64,000 nt of DNA from Clostridiales bacterium UBA2432. Lineage in GTDB: Bacteria; Bacillota; Clostridia; Lachnospirales; Vallitaleaceae. The stretch is from positions 9,973-73,972 of the forward strand of contig DDQW01000067.1 in NCBI GenBank assembly GCA_002342805.1, given 5' to 3'. The notes beneath the pieces were generated by a model, which saw nothing but the letters and a program-made list of their open reading frames with translations, was not told the DNA's origin and made no database searches. A program made the translations under genes and the position numbers. Below, one piece after another: positions 18,206 to 27,412 of the stretch; positions within the stretch are counted from its first letter, which is position 1; each line of letters opens with the position of its first letter.

Positions 18206-20116
18206 ATGGCTGTAGAAAAAATGCGGTTTGTGAACATTGCAGGACGAATTGCTGAGATGGATGATTTTGTCATCAAAGCGATTGTACCCTTTGATATTCA
18301 ATTAGAAAACGCAATGTATATTTTAGATTCGGTGAAAGGCATGCAGCCTTTTTCAGAAAACAATCCATATGAGCGATTAAATAATAAAGTCGCAGATTTG
18401 ATTAATGTATTAGATCATGATATTAAATATGATCCGACAAAAGCAGCGAGTTTAATGCCGATTGCATTATTAGAACCTGAGATTGATGGATATGAGCGCC
18501 AACTTGAAACCATTCAGCGTATTCGACGTTCCTTAAAAGTTGACCTAGAGCATAAAAAAGAACTTCGCAAGCAGATTATTCCTATTCAAAACTTAGAGGT
18601 TCAAGTCGACAGACTTTTTCATTTTGAATACATGCGATTTCGTTTTGGAAAAATGCCAAAGGATGGATTTGAAAAACTCATCAAATATATTGAGAATCTA
18701 GATACGATTACCTATAAAATATCCGAAGAGAACGAAAATGTTTATGTTATGTACTTTACTCCTCATTCTCAAGTCGGTAATATTGATTCCTTATTTGCAT
18801 CGTTGTTTTTCGAGAGGATATGGATATCTGAGGATGTCAAAGGTCTTCCAAAGGAAGCACTAAAGCGCTTAAATGAAGAAATCGAGGAGCTTGAAGGGCG
18901 AATTGCAATGCTAGACAAAGATTCTCAAGATTTTGTGGAGCGTAATTTTGAACGATTACAAGAACTATATAACTTTACGATTCAACTTAATGAGGTCTAT
19001 AATGTGCGTCAATTCGCACTGCATTCCAAAGAGGCCTTTTACTTAACCGGTTGGATTCCTCTATCCCAGGTCGACGAATTCAAAAAGATGGTAGATGAAA
19101 TTGGTAATGTTTCATGTATTATCGAAGATGATGATGCGGTGAAGAAGACAACACCCCCCACTCGTTTAAAGAACCATCGGTTTTTTCAACCTTTTGAGAC
19201 TTTGGTTCAGATGTATGGAACGCCGGGCTACAATGAATTAGATCCAACGACATTTCTTGCAATCACGTATATGCTCTTTTTTGGAATTATGTTTGGAGAT
19301 GTGGGACAAGGACTTGTCATTGCCTTACTGGGCGCTTTACTTTTCAAGAAAACCCAAAATATGTTAGGTAAAATAGCTGTCTATATTGGAATTGTTTCTG
19401 CGATTGCCGGCGTCTTTTATGGGTCCTTATTTGGCAATGAAGAGATTTTAAGAGAAGCTTTGCCTTTTATTCCAATGATTAATCCCATGGACTATAAGAT
19501 TCCTGTCCTAGGCGTCACTGTGGGATTTGGAATTGTTTTATTGATCATTGCAATGATTTTGAACATTATCAACGCATATAAACAAGAAAATTATTCGAAA
19601 ATGTTATTAGACCGGAACGGAATTATCGGGTTGGTCTTTTATCTAACGATTATTTACTTGGTTTTTGCAATTGTAATGCAGATAGAATATTCACTGATTA
19701 TTATAATTTTCTTTTTAGTTGCCCCCTTAGTGGTCATGTTCTTTGAACATCCCTTAAGCAATTTGATGGCTAGGAAGAAGGAAATCTTTCCTAAAGATAA
19801 AAGTGGGTTTATCATCGAGACCTTATTTGAATTGATTGAAACACTTTTATCGATATTAAGTAATACAATGTCATTTATGCGTGTAGGTGCATTTGCTTTG
19901 AATCATGTTGGCTTTTTTATGGCTTTTCACGCATTAGCAGATATCGTAGGTGGTACGGGAAGCATCGGAGTTATGATTTTTGGTAATATTTTGATTATAG
20001 TCTTAGAAGGACTTATCGTGGCTATTCAAGGTATTCGGTTAGAATACTACGAGTTGTTTTCAAAATTTTTTGAGGGTAATGGTACCGAGTTTAAACCATT
20101 TAAAATAAAAGGATAA
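18206..20116 (+). CDS. ntpI: V/A-type ATPase subunit I (a subunit)
   Basis: 636 residues: a soluble N-terminal arm of about 330 residues, with coiled coil, followed by seven or eight membrane helices. The membrane half includes FFGIMFGDVGQG near residue 355 and the ion-channel helix MSFMRVGAFALNHVGF near 555, holding the essential arginine. It forms the stator half-channels for the translocated ion. Confidence 0.95.
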   Translation: MAVEKMRFVNIAGRIAEMDDFVIKAIVPFDIQLENAMYILDSVKGMQPFSENNPYERLNNKVADLINVLDHDIKYDPTKAASLMPIALLEPEIDGYERQLETIQRIRRSLKVDLEHKKELRKQIIPIQNLEVQVDRLFHFEYMRFRFGKMPKDGFEKLIKYIENLDTITYKISEENENVYVMYFTPHSQVGNIDSLFASLFFERIWISEDVKGLPKEALKRLNEEIEELEGRIAMLDKDSQDFVERNFERLQELYNFTIQLNEVYNVRQFALHSKEAFYLTGWIPLSQVDEFKKMVDEIGNVSCIIEDDDAVKKTTPPTRLKNHRFFQPFETLVQMYGTPGYNELDPTTFLAITYMLFFGIMFGDVGQGLVIALLGALLFKKTQNMLGKIAVYIGIVSAIAGVFYGSLFGNEEILREALPFIPMINPMDYKIPVLGVTVGFGIVLLIIAMILNIINAYKQENYSKMLLDRNGIIGLVFYLTIIYLVFAIVMQIEYSLIIIIFFLVAPLVVMFFEHPLSNLMARKKEIFPKDKSGFIIETLFELIETLLSILSNTMSFMRVGAFALNHVGFFMAFHALADIVGGTGSIGVMIFGNILIIVLEGLIVAIQGIRLEYYELFSKFFEGNGTEFKPFKIKG

Positions 20117-20137
20117 GACATATTAGGAGGAAAAAGC

Positions 20138-20569
20138 ATGGAATTTATTTTAGTATTAACCGTCATTTTAGTCGCTGCAACAGTGACAGTAGGAGTATTG
20201 GCAATCAAGCGCGGGATGAATAATCAAAAAGCCGCGAAAGTACTGGGAATTAATATTGGAACTTTCTTTTTATTAATGATTGGTGCAACAGTGTATATGT
20301 TGAGTGGTGATGTGGCTATGGCTGAAGAAGCAGCAACAGTGATGGCATCAGGCATTTCTAATGGAGAGGGTCTAAAATTCATCGGTGCAGCCCTATCCAC
20401 AGGTATGGCATCCATCGGTGCAGGTATTGCTGTTGCCGCATCAGGAGCTGCAGCTATTGGTGCCATCAGTGAAGATGCACAGTTATTAGGTAAAACGATT
20501 ATCTTTGTTGGACTATCAGAAGGTATTGCGATTTATGGTTTGATTATTTCGATTATGATCCTTGGATAA
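20138..20569 (+). CDS. ntpK: V/A-type ATPase c-ring proteolipid (subunit K)
   Basis: 143 residues with four predicted helices. The first two (about 3-23 and 35-55) look like a non-binding hairpin; the second pair (about 78-108 and 117-142) is the classic c-subunit hairpin, carrying ion-binding Glu128 in the motif SEGIAIYG. The glutamine and threonine that help bind Na+ in Enterococcus-type rings are absent (G-A-G-I-A-V-A in helix 3), which favours H+ as coupling ion. This is an alignment by eye. Confidence 0.93.
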   Translation: MEFILVLTVILVAATVTVGVLAIKRGMNNQKAAKVLGINIGTFFLLMIGATVYMLSGDVAMAEEAATVMASGISNGEGLKFIGAALSTGMASIGAGIAVAASGAAAIGAISEDAQLLGKTIIFVGLSEGIAIYGLIISIMILG

Positions 20570-20600
20570 TATAGAATGCAAAGTTTTGAGGTGATTTTAC

Positions 20601-20909
20601 ATGAAAATGTATTTAATTAGTGATAATGTAGATACACTTACAGGTATGCGGTTGGCAGGTATTGATGGTGTCGTCGTACATGAAGCTAGTGAAGTTGAAG
20701 ACCAACTTGATAAAATATTAAAAGACCGTCAAGTAGGTGTACTATTAATAACAGAAAAATTAGGCGATTTGGTAGGTAAACGTCTTGATTATATCAAGAT
20801 GAACTATCAGACTCCGCTTATTGTTTTAATACCGGATCGGCATGGGAGTGATCGAGGTCTTGACTCAATTACAAAATATGTTCGAGAGGCGATTGGCTTA
20901 AGAATTTAA
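20601..20909 (+). CDS. ntpG: V/A-type ATPase subunit F
   Basis: 102 residues with the Rossmann-like fold of subunit F, which sits on the central shaft (LAGIDGVVVHEA, VGVLLITEKLGD, PLIVLIPD). Called NtpG in Enterococcus naming. Separate ribosome binding site (GAGGTGA) 10 nt upstream. Confidence 0.9.
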   Translation: MKMYLISDNVDTLTGMRLAGIDGVVVHEASEVEDQLDKILKDRQVGVLLITEKLGDLVGKRLDYIKMNYQTPLIVLIPDRHGSDRGLDSITKYVREAIGLRI

Positions 20910-20927
20910 GGTTAAGAGGTGAATAAT

Positions 20928-21542
20928 ATGAGTGATGAAATGATCAAGCTTGAACATTTCACAAGTGAAATCATGTCAGGAGTTGCTGAACAAAAAAGTC
21001 AAATTGAAACAGAGCAAGACAAGCGACTTAAAGAAGACTATGATAAGAAAGAATTGGAATATTTAGAGGCTGCATATGAGATAATACAAACGGGTTTGAA
21101 AGATATTGACCGAGAAAAAAATGAAGTCATTTCGAAAACTTTAATGAAGAATAAGGTGGCGCTTCTTAATGGACGTAAAAATATTATTGATGAAGTTTTT
21201 GCGCAGGCAAAAAAACGACTAGAAGCACATACAAAAACGGAAGGTTACAAAGAAGAACTTATAGAAAAAATCAATACACATATGGACTCTATGGGTCATG
21301 GGGACTATGTTATTTACATTAATTATAAAGACAAAGAACTCTATCATTTTTTACAAGACCTTTATCCGGAACATAAGGTTTTTATCGAACGCAAACATAT
21401 CGAGATGATTGGTGGATGTAAACTTTTAAATAAAACGAAAAATGTATTTATTGATGATAGCTATGCAAAGCGACTCGAAGAAGAAAGAACAGATTTTTTA
21501 CAGTATTGTGAAATTCAAATTGATGATAAAGTAGGTGACTAA
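20928..21542 (+). CDS. ntpE: V/A-type ATPase subunit E
   Basis: About 204 residues: a long N-terminal coiled coil and a small C-terminal alpha/beta domain (MIGGCKLLNKTKNVFIDDSY). It pairs with NtpF as peripheral stalk. ATG 20928 is preferred over GTG 20919, because AAGAGGTGA would otherwise overlap the start. Confidence 0.88.
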   Translation: MSDEMIKLEHFTSEIMSGVAEQKSQIETEQDKRLKEDYDKKELEYLEAAYEIIQTGLKDIDREKNEVISKTLMKNKVALLNGRKNIIDEVFAQAKKRLEAHTKTEGYKEELIEKINTHMDSMGHGDYVIYINYKDKELYHFLQDLYPEHKVFIERKHIEMIGGCKLLNKTKNVFIDDSYAKRLEEERTDFLQYCEIQIDDKVGD

Positions 21543-21543
21543 A

Positions 21544-23334
21544 GTGGAACAAAAAGGTATTATTTCGGGAATTAACGGACCGGTAGTAACCGTCAATAAA
21601 ACCAAAGATTTAAGTATGATGGAGATGGTCTATGTCGGTGAGATGAAACTTATTGGTGAGGTCATCGGTATCGACCCTAACAATACCATTATTCAAGTGT
21701 ATGAATCAACCACCGGACTTAGAGCCGGAGAACCAATCTATTCCACAGGTGCCCCCCTATCACTGATGTTAGGTCCCGGAATTATCGGTGGTGTCTTTGA
21801 TGGAATTGAGCGACCGCTAGAAAAACTTTTTGAAAAAACCGGATCCTTTATTGGGCGAGGCATTGATACTCCGAATTTAGATACCCAGAGAGAGTGGTTT
21901 GTTAAACCAACGGTACAAGTGGGAGACTACTTAGAAGGTGGAATGACCTATGCGACTGTTCAAGAAACGGAATTAGTCAATCATAAAATCATGTTAAATC
22001 CCCATTTAAAAGGGGAAGTTGTTGAGGTTGTTAATGAAGGTAACTTTAAAATATTAGATTGCATCGTCAAGATCAAAGATGCCTATGATGAAATCATTGA
22101 CTTAACCCTTGTTCAATATTGGCCGGTTCGCGACCCAAGGCCATTTTCAAATCGTAAACGATTAGATCAGCCTCTAATTACAGGGCAACGAATTATCGAT
22201 ACATTATTCCCTATACCCAAAGGTGGAACAGCTGCCATTCCAGGAGGTTTTGGAACCGGTAAGACAATGACGCAACATCAGTTGGCAAAATGGTCGGATG
22301 CTGACATTATTGTCTACATTGGCTGTGGTGAGCGTGGAAATGAGATTACGGAAGTTCTTGAAGACTTTCCGAAGTTAATTGATCCAAAGTCCGGAAAACC
22401 ACTCATGGAACGAACGGTATTGATTGCAAATACCTCGAATATGCCGGTAGCAGCTAGGGAAGCATCGATTTATACCGGAATTACGATTGCAGAATATTAT
22501 CGGGATATGGGCTATCATGTAGCTATTATGGCAGATTCAACCTCCCGATGGGCAGAAGCCTTGCGTGAAATATCGGGACGATTGGAAGAAATGCCTGCAG
22601 AAGAAGGCTTTCCTGCCTATTTACCCTCGCGCTTATCCCAATTTTATGAACGTGCAGGATTTGTCGAAACCTTAAATCGTCAAGAAGGGTCAGTAAGCAT
22701 TATTGGTGCTGTTTCCCCTCAAGGTGGAGACTTTAGTGAACCGGTGACGCAGAATACCAAACGATTCATACGATGCTTTTGGGCATTAGATCGTAATTTA
22801 GCGTATTCACGTCATTATCCGGCCATTCATTGGTTGAGTAGTTACAGCGAATACATTAATGAACTTAAGCCTTGGTTTGAAGCCCATGTGACACCCGACT
22901 TTATGGTTGTACGCAAAAAAATGCTGAGTTTGTTACAAGAAGAAGACAAATTGATGGAGATTGTAAAGCTCATTGGTGCCGATATTTTGCCGGAAGAACA
23001 AAAATTGATTTTAGAGATTACCAAATTGATTCGTTTAGGTTTTTTACAGCAAAATGCATTTCATGATGTGGATACTTATGTTCCGGTGGAAAAACAGTAT
23101 AAAATGATGGAAATTATCATGTATTTATACGAGGTGTCAAAACCCATCGTAGCTCGCGGAATTCCCGTATCTCAAATACGTAAAACAGGAATATTTGATG
23201 ATTTAGTTAAGATGAAGTATACAATTGATAATGAGGACTTTACACCGTTTGATGATTTGAAGATGAAAATTGAGAAAGCATTTACTCAAGTAAACGACAG
23301 TTATAAAGGCTTTGAGAGGGTGATTAAAGAATGA
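21544..23334 (+). CDS. ntpA: V/A-type ATPase catalytic subunit A
   Basis: 596 residues from GTG 21544, spaced from AGGTGAC in the end of ntpE; a GTG at 21535 is a poorer alternative. P-loop GGFGTGKT near residue 235, catalytic GERGNE near 262, and the non-homologous insertion typical of A subunits. It hydrolyses or makes ATP in alternation with subunit B. Its stop overlaps the ntpB start by four bases. Confidence 0.96.
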   Translation: MEQKGIISGINGPVVTVNKTKDLSMMEMVYVGEMKLIGEVIGIDPNNTIIQVYESTTGLRAGEPIYSTGAPLSLMLGPGIIGGVFDGIERPLEKLFEKTGSFIGRGIDTPNLDTQREWFVKPTVQVGDYLEGGMTYATVQETELVNHKIMLNPHLKGEVVEVVNEGNFKILDCIVKIKDAYDEIIDLTLVQYWPVRDPRPFSNRKRLDQPLITGQRIIDTLFPIPKGGTAAIPGGFGTGKTMTQHQLAKWSDADIIVYIGCGERGNEITEVLEDFPKLIDPKSGKPLMERTVLIANTSNMPVAAREASIYTGITIAEYYRDMGYHVAIMADSTSRWAEALREISGRLEEMPAEEGFPAYLPSRLSQFYERAGFVETLNRQEGSVSIIGAVSPQGGDFSEPVTQNTKRFIRCFWALDRNLAYSRHYPAIHWLSSYSEYINELKPWFEAHVTPDFMVVRKKMLSLLQEEDKLMEIVKLIGADILPEEQKLILEITKLIRLGFLQQNAFHDVDTYVPVEKQYKMMEIIMYLYEVSKPIVARGIPVSQIRKTGIFDDLVKMKYTIDNEDFTPFDDLKMKIEKAFTQVNDSYKGFERVIKE

Positions 23335-24734
23335 GAATCGAATATTTAGGTGTTAAAGAAGTCAATGGTTCATTGATCATCCTAGAGGGTGTAAAGGATG
23401 CATCTTATGAAGAAATGGTTGATATAAAACTGGAGGATGGCCGAACAAAAGTTGGTCGAGTTATAGAAATTCAAGGTGATCTAGCAGTGGTTCAGGTCTT
23501 TGAAGGAACGTCCGGAATATCTCGAACCAATACACGAACAAGTTTACGGGGAACGCCTCTGATGCTACCTCTATCCAGTGAAATATTGGGGCGAACCATG
23601 GACGGAAAAGGTCAGCCCATTGATGGACTTGGAGCGATTTCTCCTGAAGTTCGATGGGATATAAACGGTGCACCGATTAATCCCATTGCCAGAAAATATC
23701 CGAGAAACTACATTCAAACGGGGGTCTCCGCAATCGATGGATTAACAACATTGATTCGAGGTCAAAAGCTTCCGGTATTTTCCGGTAACGGTCTTCCGCA
23801 TGATATATTAGCTGTTCAGATTGCCAGTCAAGCCCAGTTAGCTATTGATTCTAGTGAGGAAGAAGCGGATAACTTTGCCATTGTATTTGCAGCGATGGGG
23901 GTAAAAAATGATGTTGCTGACTATTTTAAACGTAGCTTTGAGGAAAGTGGCGTTTTAGAAAAGGTAAGTATGTTTTTAAATCTTGCCAATGATCCGGTCA
24001 TTGAGCGTGTCGTTACACCACGATGTGCCTTAACAGCTGCAGAATACTTGGCCTTTGAATTAAATATGCATGTTCTTGTTATTATGACGGATATGACCGC
24101 CTATTGTGAAGCTTTGCGTGAAATATCATCGTCAAAAGGTGAGATACCTAGTCGTAAGGGATTTCCGGGATATATGTATTCTGATTTGGCATCCTTATAT
24201 GAGCGTGCCGGTATGTTAAATGATCGAGAAGGTTCTATTACACAGATTCCTATTTTGACTATGCCTAATGATGACATAACCCATCCTATACCGGACTTAA
24301 CCGGCTATATTACAGAAGGTCAAATTGTTCTTGACCGATCTTTGCATCAAAAAGGAATCTATCCACCAATCATCGTATTGCCCTCTTTATCGCGGCTGAT
24401 GAAAGACGGAATCGGCGAAGGGTTTACCCGTAAAGACCATCCCCAAATTGCAAATCAGCTTTTTGCATCCTATGCCCACGTTCAAGAAGTAAAAGCCTTG
24501 GCATCAGTTATCGGTGAAGATGAACTATCTGAGATTGACCAGCTTTACATGAAATTTGGCTATGAGTTTGAAGAACGATTTGTAAGCCAAGAAGCTGATG
24601 AAAACCGATTTATGGAAGTAACCCTTGATCTTGGGTGGGAATTATTGGGAATCTTACCAAGAAATGAGCTTGATCGTTTGGATGATGATTTATTAGATCG
24701 CTATTATCAACCAAGAAAAAAAGGACGTGATTAG
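23331..24734 (+). CDS. ntpB: V/A-type ATPase regulatory subunit B
   Basis: 467 residues. As in other B subunits the P-loop is replaced (FSGNGLPHD), and the downstream motifs SSSKGEIPSRKGFPGYMYSD and the arginine-finger region LPSLSRLMKDG are intact. Couples with A to form the hexamer head; ATG overlaps the ntpA stop (ATGA). Confidence 0.96.
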   Translation: MRIEYLGVKEVNGSLIILEGVKDASYEEMVDIKLEDGRTKVGRVIEIQGDLAVVQVFEGTSGISRTNTRTSLRGTPLMLPLSSEILGRTMDGKGQPIDGLGAISPEVRWDINGAPINPIARKYPRNYIQTGVSAIDGLTTLIRGQKLPVFSGNGLPHDILAVQIASQAQLAIDSSEEEADNFAIVFAAMGVKNDVADYFKRSFEESGVLEKVSMFLNLANDPVIERVVTPRCALTAAEYLAFELNMHVLVIMTDMTAYCEALREISSSKGEIPSRKGFPGYMYSDLASLYERAGMLNDREGSITQIPILTMPNDDITHPIPDLTGYITEGQIVLDRSLHQKGIYPPIIVLPSLSRLMKDGIGEGFTRKDHPQIANQLFASYAHVQEVKALASVIGEDELSEIDQLYMKFGYEFEERFVSQEADENRFMEVTLDLGWELLGILPRNELDRLDDDLLDRYYQPRKKGRD

Positions 24735-24736
24735 TC

Positions 24737-25351
24737 ATGGACGCAACACTATTTCCCACAAAAGGAAACTTGATGCTTTCAAAGAGTCGTTTGGGCCTGT
24801 CAAAACAGGGCTATGATCTTTTGGACAAAAAGAGAAACATCCTGGTGCGCGAAATGATGACATTAATTGACCAGGCCAAGGAAATCCAGGAGCAGATTGG
24901 GACAACCTTTTCAGAAGCTTATAAAGCCCTTCAGACGGCAAACATAACCATTGGTATCAACACCGTTGAACAGATCAGTAAAGCTGTCGAACTTGAAGAT
25001 CAGATTGTTATTAAGGTGCGTTCGATTATGGGTGTAGAGATTCCGATTATCGGTGAAATCAAAAAAGAAATCGAACCCGAATACGGTTTTGCAAGAACCA
25101 CCATCTCCTTGGATGAAGCCTATGAGAAGTTTTTAAAAGTAAAACAACTAACGCTTTTATTAGCCGAAGTTGAAAATGCTATCTATCGATTGGCCATAAA
25201 TATTAAGCGAACACAAAAAAGGGCTAATGCCCTTCAAAATGTTATGATACCACGTTATGAAAAACTCACCAAAGATATCACCAATGCATTAGAAGAAAAA
25301 GAGCGTGAAGAATTCACGCGCCTGAAGATGATTAAATCAATGAAGAATTAA
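24737..25351 (+). CDS. ntpD: V/A-type ATPase subunit D (central shaft)
   Basis: 204 residues, two long helices around a short middle domain, with the conserved N-terminus PTKGNLMLSKSRLGLSKQGYD-like (residues 7-27) and C-terminal KRANALQNVMIPRYE. Forms the rotor shaft. Last gene of the ATPase operon; its stop lies 12 nt before a long inverted repeat that may end the transcript. Confidence 0.95.
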   Translation: MDATLFPTKGNLMLSKSRLGLSKQGYDLLDKKRNILVREMMTLIDQAKEIQEQIGTTFSEAYKALQTANITIGINTVEQISKAVELEDQIVIKVRSIMGVEIPIIGEIKKEIEPEYGFARTTISLDEAYEKFLKVKQLTLLLAEVENAIYRLAINIKRTQKRANALQNVMIPRYEKLTKDITNALEEKEREEFTRLKMIKSMKN

Positions 25352-25363
25352 AAACTTTTAGTG

Positions 25364-25499
25364 AGGTGTGGACACTCATGAAGTGGGAGCGCCGGACACA
25401 GAAACATGCAGGACTTCCCACCTAAAACCTTGTTTTAGGCAGTAAATCCTGCATGTTCCAGTGACCGGAATTCCCATGTATTCATGAGGGTCCACGCCT
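25364..25499 (+). repeat. 136-nt imperfect inverted repeat, candidate structured RNA
   Basis: A near-continuous rod: 10 bp (25364-25373 with 25490-25499), 8 bp (25375-25382 with 25481-25488), 5 bp (25384-25388 with 25472-25476), 4 bp CCGG/CCGG (25392-25395 with 25465-25468), 10 bp (25404-25413 with 25447-25456) and an 8-bp apical hairpin (25421-25428 with 25432-25439). Internal loops are nearly symmetric. TTCCCA occurs twice (25415-25420, 25471-25476) and both copies can pair with TGGGA at 25384. A short T run follows (25499-25502). It could be a stand-alone RNA, the operon's 3' end, or a MITE-like repeat; I do not recognise the family. The next 70 bp to 25574 show nothing. Confidence 0.75.
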
Positions 25500-25574
25500 T
25501 TTCATCGTTGTATCAATCCCCACTATGCTTTTCGATATTAAAAGTAGATTTAAGTGAAAAAGTTTAGAAATTTT

Positions 25575-26531
25575 CTACGATAGTAAGAAGGCGAGTTCGC
25601 GGTCGTTATGGTCGGGAAGACGTTCGTGACCAAAGTCGGGGTAGATGTCCATTTTTTTAGGGCTTTTTATCTTATTGTAAGCTGCAAACTGTGTGGATGG
25701 AGGACAGATGGTATCCATAAGTCCTGTTGCCATCAGCACTTCGCCTTGAATTCGAGAGGCTAAAAACTGTAGATCAATATAACTTAGTGTATTGAAAAAT
25801 TCGTCTTCACGTTCGTGGCGTGGATCAAAGTGGCGGAAATATTCACGAAGGCCAATATAAGCATCTTTTGCAAGATCTAAGTCCCAAACACGTCGATAGT
25901 CACATAGAAAAGGATAGGTAGGGACAAGTTTGCTCACACGAGGTTCTAAAGAAGCACAAGCTAGAGTAAGCGCTCCCCCTTGACTTGCTCCACAAGCATA
26001 TAAACGATTGGAATCAACTTCATCCATATTTAGCGCAATACGGGCAAGAAGGACAGTATCTAAGAAAACATGTTTGAAATATAGAGCATCCTTGCCGGAA
26101 TCCACACCTTTCATAATAAATCCATAAAGTGTTCCACCCTTTACTTGACTATAATCAGTTGACTTACCGCCTTGACCACGGCAGTCCATAGCTAGTGCAA
26201 TCATACCGGCAGCTGCGTAATTTAGTAATCCTGTCCAATCACCGGAATCACCGGTGTAACCATGGAAGCGTAATACAGCGGGAACTTTTTCTTGAATGGT
26301 CATTGGTTTTACCATTTTTGCATAAATTCGTGCGCCGTCAGTTCCGTTATAATAGACATCATAGCACCGTGCAAAAGGGACTTGAAAATCAGCTTCTGTA
26401 ATCGAAAGATCTAAGTCGATGGAGTCTAAAGAAGCGAGAGCATCATCCCAGAAGGTGTCAAAATCTTTTGGTTTGGTCATGGCACCCTTGTAGATTTTTA
26501 ATTCGCTAAGTGGCATATCAATTAATGGCAT
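25575..26531 (-). CDS. Acetyl xylan esterase / cephalosporin-C deacetylase family esterase
   Basis: About 318 residues, alpha/beta hydrolase of the AXE1 family (carbohydrate esterase 7). Nucleophile elbow GASQGGALT, the family RGQGG motif (CRGQGGKST), Asp in GLMDTICPPST and the catalytic His in FGHERLPDHND are all present. It removes acetyl groups from sugars or short acetylated xylo-oligomers; there is no signal peptide, so it acts in the cytoplasm. Start at 26531 with AGGAGG at 26538-26543; an ATG at 26546 is less well spaced. Has its own promoter. Confidence 0.92.
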   Translation of the reverse strand: MPLIDMPLSELKIYKGAMTKPKDFDTFWDDALASLDSIDLDLSITEADFQVPFARCYDVYYNGTDGARIYAKMVKPMTIQEKVPAVLRFHGYTGDSGDWTGLLNYAAAGMIALAMDCRGQGGKSTDYSQVKGGTLYGFIMKGVDSGKDALYFKHVFLDTVLLARIALNMDEVDSNRLYACGASQGGALTLACASLEPRVSKLVPTYPFLCDYRRVWDLDLAKDAYIGLREYFRHFDPRHEREDEFFNTLSYIDLQFLASRIQGEVLMATGLMDTICPPSTQFAAYNKIKSPKKMDIYPDFGHERLPDHNDRELAFLLS

Positions 26532-26584
26532 ATAAAACCTCCTCATTTTATCATTGTTTGTAATGTCAGAATTATGTTTAATTT

Positions 26585-26614
26585 ATTTTAGCATAGGTAA
26601 GAAGATATGGTCAA
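26585..26614 (-). promoter_or_regulatory. Promoter of the acetyl esterase gene
   Basis: On the minus strand: -35 TTGACC (26609-26614), 18-bp spacer, -10 TAAAAT (26585-26590). Confidence 0.7.
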
Positions 26615-26631
26615 TGACTTAAGGATAGGTC

Positions 26632-26660
26632 TTGTTGTATAAAGCCCTATCGGGTATAAT
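26632..26660 (+). promoter_or_regulatory. Promoter of the beta-phosphoglucomutase gene
   Basis: -35 TTGTTG (26632-26637), 17-bp spacer, -10 TATAAT (26655-26660). Divergent from the esterase promoter about 20 bp away. Confidence 0.65.
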
Positions 26661-26713
26661 AGATATAAAGCAAAAAAGAAATAGATGAGAAAAGATACTA
26701 CAAGGAGGAAGTT

Positions 26714-27355
26714 ATGATAAAAGCAGTAATATTTGATTTAGATGGAGTTATCGTATCAACAGATGAATTTCACTTCCAAGCGTGGATGCAATTGGCAAAA
26801 CGTTTACAAATTCCGTTTAATCGAGAGATGAATGAACGTCTAAGAGGTGTTAGCCGTTATGAGAGTTTGAGTATAATTCTTGAAAATGCCACGAATGCCT
26901 ATTCAGAAGAAGAAAAACAAGAATTTTTGGATGAAAAAAATGCAGTATATATTGAGTTACTTCATGAATTATCTGAGGCAGATATTTTACCCGGTGTTGA
27001 AGCAACATTAGCCAAGCTAAGAGAAAAAGAGATTAAAATTGCTATCGGTTCGTCAAGTCGAAATACACCGAGAATTCTTGAGTATATTGGCATGAGTGAC
27101 ACCTTTGATGCAGTTGCTGACGGGAATGATATAACAAAAAGTAAACCGGACCCGGAAGTTTTTTTACTTGCGGCCAAAAAACTAGGAATAGCTCCGGAAG
27201 AATGTTTGGTGGTTGAAGATGCATATGCAGGAGTTGAAGCGGCTAAAGCGGCAGGCATGAAATCCCTTGCTGTAGGTTCTGCTATAGACTCACCTGATGC
27301 CGATTATCGAGCTAAGGATTTGAGTCAAGTGAATATTATAGAATTATTGGCTTAA
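26714..27355 (+). CDS. pgmB: Beta-phosphoglucomutase
   Basis: 213 residues of the HAD superfamily. Motif I is FDLDGV (Asp8 nucleophile, Asp10 acid/base), followed by the beta-PGM-type STDEFHFQAW. Motif II is GSSSRNTPRIL, the lysine is in KSKPDPEVF, and the acidic pair is VVEDAYAGVEAA. It interconverts beta-glucose-1-phosphate and glucose-6-phosphate, usually after a maltose, trehalose or kojibiose phosphorylase; no such phosphorylase is in this window. AAGGAGG precedes the ATG. Confidence 0.9.
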   Translation: MIKAVIFDLDGVIVSTDEFHFQAWMQLAKRLQIPFNREMNERLRGVSRYESLSIILENATNAYSEEEKQEFLDEKNAVYIELLHELSEADILPGVEATLAKLREKEIKIAIGSSSRNTPRILEYIGMSDTFDAVADGNDITKSKPDPEVFLLAAKKLGIAPEECLVVEDAYAGVEAAKAAGMKSLAVGSAIDSPDADYRAKDLSQVNIIELLA

Positions 27356-27364
27356 GTAAGTATT

Positions 27365-27394
27365 AAAAAAAGTCCCGCATTGCGGGACTTTTTT
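27365..27394. terminator. Bidirectional intrinsic terminator between pgmB and pyk
   Basis: 8-bp stem AGTCCCGC/GCGGGACT with a three-base loop, A run on the left and T run on the right, so it can serve both convergent genes. Confidence 0.93.
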
Positions 27395-27412
27395 CTTGCG
27401 ATTTAATCCATT

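Noticed and set aside
25364..25499. 6S RNA, SRP RNA or glmS-type ribozyme
   Set aside because: Too short and too evenly paired for 6S, no SRP domain IV motif, and the AGCGCC string is not followed by the glmS core. Left as unassigned.
26962..27258. 98-codon open frame antisense to pgmB, and similar long antisense frames (917-1198, 20224-20466, 36990-37364, 62251-62613)
   Set aside because: They lie opposite well-recognised genes, lack ribosome binding sites and have compositions typical of codon-bias shadows.
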